DNA of 64,000 nt from Bolinopsis microptera. Its lineage: Eukaryota > Ctenophora > Tentaculata > Lobata > Bolinopsidae. The stretch lies in contig NC_087076.1 in assembly GCF_026151205.1 (NCBI RefSeq), positions 18,091,419-18,155,418 on the forward strand, written 5' to 3'. The notes under the pieces are model-generated. The model was not told where the DNA came from, made no database searches, and saw nothing but the letters and a program-made list of their open reading frames with translations. Shown piece after piece: positions 35,790 to 44,634 of the stretch. The first letter of the stretch is position 1; each line of letters opens with the position of its first letter. A program made the translations under genes and the position numbers.

Positions 35790-38106
35790 TTAGATGTCCA
35801 AGACCATCCTGAGAATTCTGGCTGATCCAAGCAGAGCTGTCTTCTGAAGATTAGAGATGCTCAGATTGCAGTGGACTGCATCGAGGTGCTTACGAAAGTT
35901 TATGGTGACAGTTCCTAAAGCGCCTACCACCACTGGGACAATTGTAACCTTTCGTAAATTCCAGTTCTTCTTAATCTCTCTTTTTAGGTCTTGATAAGCT
36001 AGTATCTTATCTTGCTCTCTATCCAAGATCCGGGTATCTCCTGGGACTGCAACGTCGATGATGGTTGCTGCGTTGGTTACCTTGTCTACCAGGAGAAGAT
36101 CCGGTCTGCAGTGCTCAATAACGTGGTCTGACTGGATGTGAAAGTCCCACAATAGCTTGACTTTTTCGTTCTCCAACACCTTCTCTGCTCGGTGTTCGTA
36201 CCACTTTTTACTGCGTGGGAAGCCGTATTCCTTGCACAGACTCCAGTGCAATGCGGCAGCTACTTTGTCATGCCGACACTTATATTCTGTCTGTGAAAGT
36301 TTTGGGCACCCATTCAGTATGTGATCTATTGTCTCATAATGATTTCTGCAGAGTCTGCAGAGTGGAGAAGAGCCAGGTGTTTTGTCAATCTTATTCTTTA
36401 CATAGTTAGTCCTAAGTGCTTGGTCTTGGGCTGCTATCAACAATCCTTCTGTCTCCTTCTTCAAGTCTTGTTGAGTGAGCCAGTTCCAAGAGGTTATCGG
36501 ATCTGCTATACCCGTCATCTGCCTTGGAAACTGTCCGTGCATCACTTTAGTAGTCCACTTCTCCTTGCGTATTTCCTCGCGTTGTGTTCGGTCAGTATCT
36601 TTGTCTATCTCTTCACCCAAGAGTATCTTGTCTTTGACAAAGTAGTCCTTCAGAGCAATCAGTTCCGGGTCTCTACTCTTCATCACATAGGTGGTGAGTG
36701 CATTCTCCTCCCTCTTTACGACTTCCTCTATACTATGAAGCCCACGGCCACCAAGTTGACGGCTGACGTATAGCCGATCAACATCTCCTTGGGGATGATG
36801 AGCTCCATTTATCCTCATTAGTTTCCGGGTCTTGACGTCCAAGGCTTTGATTTCTCCAGTGTTCCAAGAAAGAATTCCAGCTCCATATCTTATCACAGGT
36901 ACAGCCCAGGTGTTAATTGCTTGTATACTATTCCTACCATGAAGCTGGGATTTTAACACCTTTTTGACTCTTCTGATATACTCCTTTGTGACAAGTGCTT
37001 TCATCTCTTTGTGTAGAATATTATTGGCTTCTAGTATTCCCAGATACTTATAGCCCCCGTCCTCCAACTCATGGATCTGTTCACCTGTGGGTAGGGTGAT
37101 GCCTTCAATAGCGGCTTTTGCTCCCTTCTTCACCTTCACCACGGCGCATTTCTCTAGCCCGAATTCCATTTTTATGTCACTGCTGAACTCTGCTGTGGTA
37201 TTAACCAGTGTTTGCATTTCGTCTTCACTCTCGGCATACAACTTGAGGTAGTCCATGTATAGCCTATGCGACACTTTTGGTCCATCATTTCTGTCCAGAG
37301 AGTATCCTATGTCGTGCTTATTCAAAAGAATGGAAAGGGGTATAAGACTAATGATAAAGTGGATAGGGGAGACTGAGTCTCCTTGAAATAAACCTCTATT
37401 AATTTTAATCCTCCCAAGGGAAACTTTACCAAGCATCAGGTTAACATATGATTGATTGAATGAGGCTTCAAAGAGGTCTATGATGGATGATGAGATACCG
37501 CACATGGTCATACAAGACAGGATCCAGGAGTGTGGGACGCTATCATACGCCTTCTTGTAATCTATAAACGTCATGTTCAAGTTCCGCTTCCTTCGTTTAC
37601 AATTCTTCAGTATAAGTTTGTCTATCATTAACTGTTCTTTACATCCTCTGCTCTTCTGCTCAGGGGGGAGGAGTTTCTGTTGGTCTAGGTGGTAGTAAAT
37701 GGAATCTGAGATTAGCCCAGTGAACAATTTCCACATTGCTGATAAGCATGTAATTGGTCTGAAATTGCCTGGGATGGGTCCCTTGGAATGATCCTTAATG
37801 AGCAGGTACGTGCGACCCAGTGTCATCCATTCTGGGATATCAGCATTGGACAGGCAATTCATCAGTTGATCTGCAATCCTATTGTGGAGTTCTTTAAAGT
37901 GCTTTATCCAATAAGCATGCAGTCCATCTGTACCAGGGGAGGACCAGTTGGTCATTTTCTTCACTCTATCTGCAACCAGGGTGTTAGTTATAACAAACTG
38001 TCTCTGTTCATCTGCTGAGGCTAATGCTGTTCTGACATCTGGTAACCATTCAGCATCGCTGTTATGTTCAACCGGCTTCTCCCATATGTTCTTCCAGAAC
38101 TTCAAA
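35790..38106 (-). CDS. R2-like retrotransposon ORF, C-terminal part: RT plus restriction-like endonuclease
   Basis: Long intact frame. It contains RT motifs (SPGTDGLHAYWIKH, FRPITCLSAMWKLFTG, MTFIDYKKAYDSVPH, RGLFQGDSVSP), the catalytic box, a CRLCRNHYETIDHILNGC zinc motif and the restriction-like endonuclease core RPDLLLVDK with IIDVAVPGD. This order (RT, zinc knuckle, RLE) is that of the R2/NeSL group. The normally invariant second Asp of the YxDD box is Tyr (YMDY), which should abolish polymerase activity. The frame continues in phase from the N-terminal half at 52331 across the LTR insertion; the two parts plus the 4-bp target total 1133 codons including the stop. Confidence 0.9.
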
Positions 38107-38110
38107 CAAG
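38107..38110. repeat. Target site duplication CAAG, left copy
   Basis: CAAG precedes the left LTR and is repeated at 52327-52330 after the right LTR. Confidence 0.8.
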
Positions 38111-39232
38111 TGTAAGCAGTGGACACTTGCTTCTCGGTTCGAAGTTTATTTGCATTTAATTAAGGGTTTGGACAATGGAAACGAGCGTGATACTAAAAGG
38201 TACACAAAATTAAACTATGAAACAACACAATGAATAATCCGACAACCTCTACTTCAAATCCTAATTAACCAGACTCGTATCGCCTATAAACGCCCAGCGA
38301 TCTAGCGAATAGGGTGAGAATACAAACAAGGGGTATAATAAAGGTACCCAAGGTACTTAACTGAAGTTAACTCTAGATGCCCGGGCTCTTACTCTTAATC
38401 TAGCTTTACCTGTCTAAGTCAACCAGTGCTGACTATTCCTCCCGGGCTCTTATTCTTAGTCTAGCTTTACCTGTCTAAGTCAACCATTGCTGACTATTCC
38501 TCCCGGGCTTTTACTCTTAATCTAGCTTTACCTGTCTAAGTCAACCAGTGCTGACTATTCCTCCCGGGCTCTTATTCTTATTCTAGCTTTACCTGTCTAA
38601 GTCAGCCTGACTGCAAATGCCTCTATCCTGATAATAGTAACTACGTAATGCTCTACTATTAGATGACCGCCAATATTATACTGACCACTATAACCATCTA
38701 CCTAACTGAACGACCTGACCTTAACAGGTTCTAGCTACAGAACCTGCCCGGTATCAACATGACCCCCCTCTCGATCGGGTAAACTGGCACTCCTCTATCT
38801 CAAAAGGCTAATCGTATTTTCCTCTCGCCCCTGATAGTCTAAACAATCTACCATTTCCCGGGAATTGCAAACTGTCCTGTCGATAGCCACAACATTGTAA
38901 CACTAGTATTCTGTAAACACTCCATAACTCAACCTCGTACTGACCCAAACATATGTTAAACTGACCTCTCTGCACTTAAACTGCAATAACTGTCGTATAC
39001 TAATATATGCCCAAAATACTACCGTCACATACTGGACACCACGACCGCCTTATTATAATCATTACACTATCTACATATTACACAATATTACCCTAAATTC
39101 ATCTCAATTAATCACTGCTTACACAACTTTACAAAATATGTTCTTTCATAGAACCTTACTATACTGGTACAATAATTTAATGGAAAATCTCTTACTATAG
39201 ACCATATCTCTTGCCCGGTCACGGCTTACACA
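38111..39232 (-). repeat. Left (3') LTR
   Basis: Starts TGTAAGCAGTGGACACTTGC and matches the right LTR almost exactly over its first 190 bp and last 440 bp. The middle differs: it lacks the right LTR's insert of about 180 bp and has four 61-bp units instead of one. Copies of its terminal segment of about 105 bp are repeated to about 39405, so the true LTR edge could be near 39427. Confidence 0.85.
38380..38613. repeat. 61-bp tandem repeat in the left LTR, four copies
   Basis: Units start at 38380, 38441, 38502 and 38563 with CCCGGGCTCTTA-like sequence and end ...CAGTGCTGACTATTCCT. The right LTR has a single equivalent. Confidence 0.93.
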
Positions 39233-39405
39233 ACTTTACAAAATATGTTCTTTCTTAGAACCTTACTATACTGCTACAAGCCCTTGATGGAAAATCTCTT
39301 ACTATAGACCATATCTCTTGCCCGATCACAGCTTACACAACTTTACAAAATATGTTCTTTCTTAGAACCTTACTATACTGGTACAATAATTTAATAAAGT
39401 TTCAC
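39117..39405. repeat. Tandem copies of the LTR terminal segment of about 105 bp
   Basis: Three successive copies (the last partial) starting GCTTACACAACTTTACAAAA. The right LTR carries one copy and then ends at GCTTACA. Confidence 0.85.
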
Positions 39406-39424
39406 AATATCCAAACTTAACGGC

Positions 39425-40780
39425 TTACTTTATCTGTCCATTTTCTCTTTCATCTCTTCTTATCCCCGTCTCATTCTTCGTTGCGAACATCCTCATCTGG
39501 ATCCGGTCCCGAGTCTCCGTTCGTTGTTCAACATATCTTCTTCTGGCTCTCGCTCCAGGTCTCCGCTCCTCGTTCTGAATATTTTCCTCTGGATCCCGTT
39601 CCACGTCTCTTGTCTCCTTCCAGATATCTACTTCTGGATCTCGTTTCATGTCTCTTTTCTCCTTCCAGATATCATCTTCTGGATCTCGTTCGATGTCTCT
39701 GTTCAGAATACAAGTTGATGTACTACGCATCTCAATCCGTGGGTTTAGTGTCACTGTCTTTCTTGTACTCCAGGTATGTTAACCATCTTCTCCTCACCGC
39801 CCCTGTTGGGTGATACTCTCCGATAGTTATTTATTAAGACTTTGTTTTAATTTTCATTTCAATATCGACAGTTCATTCAGTTCCAAGTAATTTCTGATTT
39901 ATCTGATTTTTTGTGATCAATGATGTTGCACTGTTATTTCGATATAACTACTGTTATATAAATCTTATGACTCATTCTGACTGTTATATAAATTTTGTGA
40001 CTCATCCTGACTCTGTATCTCCTTCCAGCCTATCCGCATTCTCCCGTAACTCGTCCCCGACCACTCTGTGGACTGTGTCTCCATTTCTCAGCTCTTGTCT
40101 CCGACCCGTCTATGTCTCCATTTATCACCTCACGCCTCCGTCTCGTCTGTGTCTCCATTTATCAGCTTTCTGTGTCTCCATTTATCAGCTCTCGTCTCCG
40201 ACCACTTTGTGTCTCCATTTATCAACTCTCTGTGTCTCCATTTATCAGCTCTCGTCTTCGATCACTCTGTGTCTCCATATAATAGCTCTTGCCTCCGACC
40301 ACTCTGTGTCTCTATTTATCAGCTCTCTGTGTCTCCGTTTATCAGCTCTCGTCTCCAACCACTCTGTGTCTCCATTTATCAGCTCTCGTCTCCACCAACT
40401 CTGTGTCTTCATTTATCAGTACTTGTCTCCGATTGTACTGTGTCTCCATTTATCAGCTCTCGTCTCCGACCATATTGTGTCTCTATTTATCAGCCTTCGT
40501 CTCCGACTACTCTGTGTCTCTTTTGATCTGTTTGGAGAGGCGAATCATACACAGTTTAGGCTCTTGAAATCTTCGAATTAAAAATCATCTTGAGAGAACC
40601 TCCTCAAATTATTGGTTATATAGTAGTGTTGAAAGTAAGACTGGTCTCCATTTATCAGCCTTCGTCTCTGACCCCTCTGTGTCTCCATTTATCAGTACTT
40701 GTCTCCGATCGTACTGTGTCTCCCTTTATCAGTACTTGTCTCCGATCGTACTGTGCCTCCACAAAATTATAAACTGATTA
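39425..40780. repeat. Minisatellite region of the LTR element (36- to 37-bp units)
   Basis: 39500-39720 has repeats around CTTCTGGATCTCGTTCCATG. 40060-40760 has roughly twenty variable 37-bp units of the form TCTCCATTTATCAGCTCTCG. Long open frames on both strands come from the repeat periodicity. This occupies the place where pol would be expected. Confidence 0.85.
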
Positions 40781-40843
40781 CACATCACACCTCACCATAT
40801 CTCTCCTTTGGTATCATCACCGTATCAATACTAGACTCTGTGT

Positions 40844-41340
40844 CTAGAGAATCATGTGATTTTTTCTGCACTTGACACTCACTGATTTGGTCACTTTCAG
40901 TTGTTGCCGTTCTCCGCCAATCATAATCTGATCATTCTCTATGTCTAATGATACCCCCAGTTGCTTCATGCTACATCCTCCAAAACAAAAACTCAAGTTT
41001 CTCTCGACTTCGCTGACCTTTTCCTTCAACTCTTCAGGTATTGACTCTAAGAATGTGTTCAACCAAACATCACCACACACATTACTGGTTGTCCCAGTGT
41101 CACTCAATACCTTGTTCAATGTCTCATTGACTAACAGCACTGTCTCACAGTAGTCATTGTCAATTTTGTTTGATTCTTTACCATTCCTGCACGACTGATA
41201 CATACACACTGAGCCCGAATCCTTCTTTCGAACATCATTAACATTGGGATTATGTTGACAATCTGCCCGGAAATGCTTATTTGAATCACAAATTGAACAT
41301 CTTGCTACATCGCCTGTTTTGTGACTGATAGCATTTAACT
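40844..41340 (-). pseudogene. Zinc knuckle and aspartic protease remnant of an LTR element
   Basis: The minus strand encodes CSICDSNKHFRADC (Cx2Cx4Hx4C zinc knuckle) followed by VLSDTGTTSNVCGDVWL, which has the DTG active-site triad of retroelement proteases in a Copia-like context. The frame continues to a stop at 40844 with no reverse transcriptase. Confidence 0.75.
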
Positions 41341-41473
41341 CATCTTTGTAGTCTGAGTTATTCCTTTCTTTTGAATTGAGCTGTTTGTCTCTTTCCCATG
41401 GTCTGCTGTAATTTCCAGATCTCCCTCTGCCATTGGAGTAATTGTTATAACCGCCAGAAGAGAACGATTTCCT

Positions 41474-41930
41474 TCATCCTTGTCCTCGATTATTGTATCC
41501 TTGATAGAATGTATATTCTCCGTTATCACCACCGATATCAGTATCCTTTTCATCAAACTGACCCCTATGGTAAAGCACATCCGATCCAGGTTCTACCTTA
41601 ATCTTCACTGTGTCTAACTCCAGTCTGGATCTACGACAGAAAACAGCGTCACCGAACCACCTCTTCAAACATTCCTCAATTGCTTTACTCGTCAACTTTT
41701 GAGTCCCCATTGCAGCTTTGATCAATATCTGTTGATCTTTGGTCAGGGTGGCCTGAGTTAACAACCTGTATGCCAACATACCATCATGATAAATTTCTTT
41801 CTTGTAATTAACAACTCTCCGATCCGGTTCAATCGTTTCTTGAACTCAGCGATATATTCTGTCATTTGCATTTGTTCCGGTCTAACAAACTTTTCTAGAT
41901 GATCAATACCTAGAAATATACTCTGAGTAT
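41474..41930 (-). pseudogene. Copia-like gag remnant
   Basis: Broken minus frames contain MTEYIAEFKKRLNRIGELL, then MLAYRLLTQATLTKDQQILI and AIEECLKRWFGDAVF, a gag pattern seen upstream of DTG proteases in invertebrate Copia-like elements, ending in a Gly/Arg/Asn-rich YNNRGQG segment. At least two frameshifts. Confidence 0.6.
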
Positions 41931-42079
41931 ATATCTAAATATACTCTAAGCGTGTTGCAAAATCTCTTGCCTTGAAATCCTGGATCCTCAAGACACACAC
42001 TGCAGCCTGCTTAGCAGCTGCTATCGAAGTTCCCAACTCCCAGATGCAGACCTCACGTTTCCACTTCAAGTATTCCATC

Positions 42080-42316
42080 CCCTCTGTCGACAAAGGTGGT
42101 TGGTCTCCTCCCATGTCTTATCAGTTCTTCTACCTGCTACCAATGATAAATTTCTTTCGTCCATAGCTTTCTGTACAAGAGGATCTTGCCCTCTTTGAAG
42201 ACCTCCTCGGCCACCGTGTCTTTGCGTACAATCCATTGCAATATGACCCTGTCTCCCGCATCCATAACAAGTGGGGGCTTTCTACATTCCTTTGCGAAAT
42301 GTCCATGCTGTCCACA
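42080..42316 (-). pseudogene. Nucleocapsid zinc knuckles of the LTR element's gag
   Basis: Two knuckles in two frames: CGQHGHFAKEC (its first Cys lost at or near the LINE junction) and an intact CYGCGRQGHIAMDC. They follow the capsid-like frame at 48085-48920 once the inserted LINE is set aside. Confidence 0.7.
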
Positions 42317-42423
42317 GGTGTAACCAGCACCGATGTTTTAATACTTTCAACACTACTATATAACAAATAATTTGAGGTATGACCAAAGTAATACGAATGT
42401 AATACGAATGTAATGTTAATGGA

Positions 42424-44343
42424 ATGGAACAAATCTCACATGTGAACTCTTCAATTTGCTTCAATTCAAATCAACAACTTAATCCAAATCATCAACTCAA
42501 TATCATGGACGATTCAATGGAAACATTTTTTGGAAAACTATTGTCGGAATGTGATCAAAAATGCAAAAACTGTACTGCACTCAAATCTCATGTCAAGTTT
42601 CTCGAGCGGAAAGTGATCATCCTAGAAGACATTGTTCAAACTTCTCAGACTATAGCAGAGATTAATGGTACGTTGTTACATCAAAGTACCAATCAGTCAA
42701 TAGATTATCGGGCTGTCCTGGATAGGTGTTCAGATGTTGCAGTTCAGACAGAATTTGAAAACGGTCAGATTGAATATGACAGTGAATGCGAGGTGCCTGA
42801 ATCTTTCATGCTAATCAATAGTGATGGCATCATTGAAGCACCAGATTCTATCATTTCCAACAACACAGAAAATCAAATCAGTGGGAGTACAGGATCTGTC
42901 AATCCATGGAGTGGCAAGTATTATGCTGAAATAGATGTAACACCCATATCTAGTGTGGCCTTAAGTGTAAATGACGAAAGCCCTGACATTATCATACCAC
43001 CTGTTGAACTCATTGATCAGGCACCGTTTCAAAAATTCTCCTTAGACATCTTCCTGAGAGAATTGGATTTTAGCCACCAGTTTCAAAATAGGAAAACAGC
43101 TTACTTTGGGGACTTCCCATATGTGTATAATGGGGGAAGTCACGAGGCGAAGGAGATACCACATCAGTCCTATCTGGCTGCTATCTGTTCATATCTTGAT
43201 GTGTTACTCCCGGATTATGTTTACAACAGTGCTCTCGTAAACTACTACAGTACTGGGACAGAATGCATGCCTATCCATAGTGATAATGAAGAATGCATCG
43301 ATGAAAACTCTTATATTGTTACAGTTTCTCTGGGTGCCTCTAGGACGATGCAGTTCACAGAAATTCAAACAGGAAAAGTGGTGTCTGCCCTAGATCTAAA
43401 GCATGGGGATGTTTGTATCATGTCTAAAAAATCCCAGCTTCATTACAGACATGAAATCTGTACTCAACCATCCTGTACAAACAAAAGGATCAGTATCACA
43501 TTCAGACTGATCAAACCTGTAGCTGTTGTCCAAAGATTAACAAGTACACCAACCAACATGTGCAATGACAATTACCATGACCCATATGAAAACATCTCCA
43601 ACTCCAGCGGCTATGTACCTTATCAAGAAGACGAGTTTATAGTTCATCCATCAAGGAAAACGAATGGTGCTTATCAGCACCGACCTCTAACCCCACCCTA
43701 TACATCTCCACCACCCCATCTGCATCAATCAGGGCGGCATGTTAACAGACAACAATTGTTCGAAAAGGAGACACCCAACGATGTGAGCACAGTTTACATC
43801 AGCAGCAGCATCTTCAGGCATCTGAATGAAAAACTGTTGAGCTCTTCATCTCAGAAGGCCAAAGTATTTTTCTACCCAGGGGCCAACTCAATCCAAATGT
43901 CCCAAAGACTCTTTAGCGACAGTCAGTTCAAAGTTCTCAACAAAGAAAAGGTTAAAAAGGTTGTTTTACTAACTGGTACTAACTGTGTTGATCCAATTGA
44001 CCTCAACACAATGAACTTCAACAGTGCCACCAATGACATGGAAGAATTTGTTCAAAAATTGTGGGCAGAATTTAATAGTGCAAAAATATATATCTTAAAT
44101 ATTCTGCCTAGAGCTGTCACTAGTAAGAACATTATAGTGCAGGGACTTAATCGATACTTAGAGAATATGTGTTATAAGCATGGGCTCATATACATTAACA
44201 CAGAACATGAAAATAATCTCTTTACTTTAAATTATAATAGAAAGGACAAGTATTTTGGCAGGGGCCATGACAATGTGCACCTTAATAAGTTAGGAATTGC
44301 CAGGCTTGGTAAGCATCTCAAATATGTAACTCACTTGTGTTAA
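42424..44343 (+). CDS. LINE ORF1: coiled coil, AlkB-like 2OG-Fe(II) dioxygenase, SGNH hydrolase
   Basis: 639 residues, no stops. Residues about 30-85 are Cys-bearing heptad sequence. Residues about 200-365 match the AlkB fold: metal ligands HSD (H285, D287) and H343 in YRHEI, and the 2-oxoglutarate/core motif RISITFR (R355-R361), with VTVSLGASRTMQF and LKHGDVCIMSKKSQ between, as in nucleic-acid demethylases. Residues about 455-635 look like an SGNH/GDSL esterase: a Ser cluster in VYISSSIF, GTN at 518-520 and DxxH (D616, H619). An esterase in ORF1 is known for CR1 LINEs; the AlkB domain is not one I recall there. The inferred role is repair or demethylation of element RNA/DNA, plus lipid or membrane chemistry. 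Confidence 0.85.
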   Translation: MEQISHVNSSICFNSNQQLNPNHQLNIMDDSMETFFGKLLSECDQKCKNCTALKSHVKFLERKVIILEDIVQTSQTIAEINGTLLHQSTNQSIDYRAVLDRCSDVAVQTEFENGQIEYDSECEVPESFMLINSDGIIEAPDSIISNNTENQISGSTGSVNPWSGKYYAEIDVTPISSVALSVNDESPDIIIPPVELIDQAPFQKFSLDIFLRELDFSHQFQNRKTAYFGDFPYVYNGGSHEAKEIPHQSYLAAICSYLDVLLPDYVYNSALVNYYSTGTECMPIHSDNEECIDENSYIVTVSLGASRTMQFTEIQTGKVVSALDLKHGDVCIMSKKSQLHYRHEICTQPSCTNKRISITFRLIKPVAVVQRLTSTPTNMCNDNYHDPYENISNSSGYVPYQEDEFIVHPSRKTNGAYQHRPLTPPYTSPPPHLHQSGRHVNRQQLFEKETPNDVSTVYISSSIFRHLNEKLLSSSSQKAKVFFYPGANSIQMSQRLFSDSQFKVLNKEKVKKVVLLTGTNCVDPIDLNTMNFNSATNDMEEFVQKLWAEFNSAKIYILNILPRAVTSKNIIVQGLNRYLENMCYKHGLIYINTEHENNLFTLNYNRKDKYFGRGHDNVHLNKLGIARLGKHLKYVTHLC

Positions 44344-44634
44344 ACTTCATTAAAATTCTATAATCCAAGGGTATCAACATGAATAATAACAGGATTACTG
44401 TTTTATCTGGTTTAAAATGTTAGATCAGCACAAATTTCTAATAACTTAACGTTTTTATATCTCTCAAGCTATATTTATCACAAACAGAAGTGAGTTACTA
44501 TTTTATGCTGTTAAATTTTATGATTTAAACTGCAGTATAATTGCTGATCCGAAATCCAATTTAAATCATATGTATGACATGATTTGAAACTTAGTCTACT
44601 TGGGGAGACTGCATGTGGATTTGTTCCCCATTAG

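Noticed and set aside
36321-36773. Plus-strand ORF of 150 codons
   Set aside because: Antisense shadow of the R2-like RT ORF.
39481-40581. Plus-strand ORFs up to 222 codons (LCLHLSALVS repeats)
   Set aside because: Open frames come from 37-bp repeats in the LTR element; all three forward frames are open, and the element's real genes are on the minus strand.
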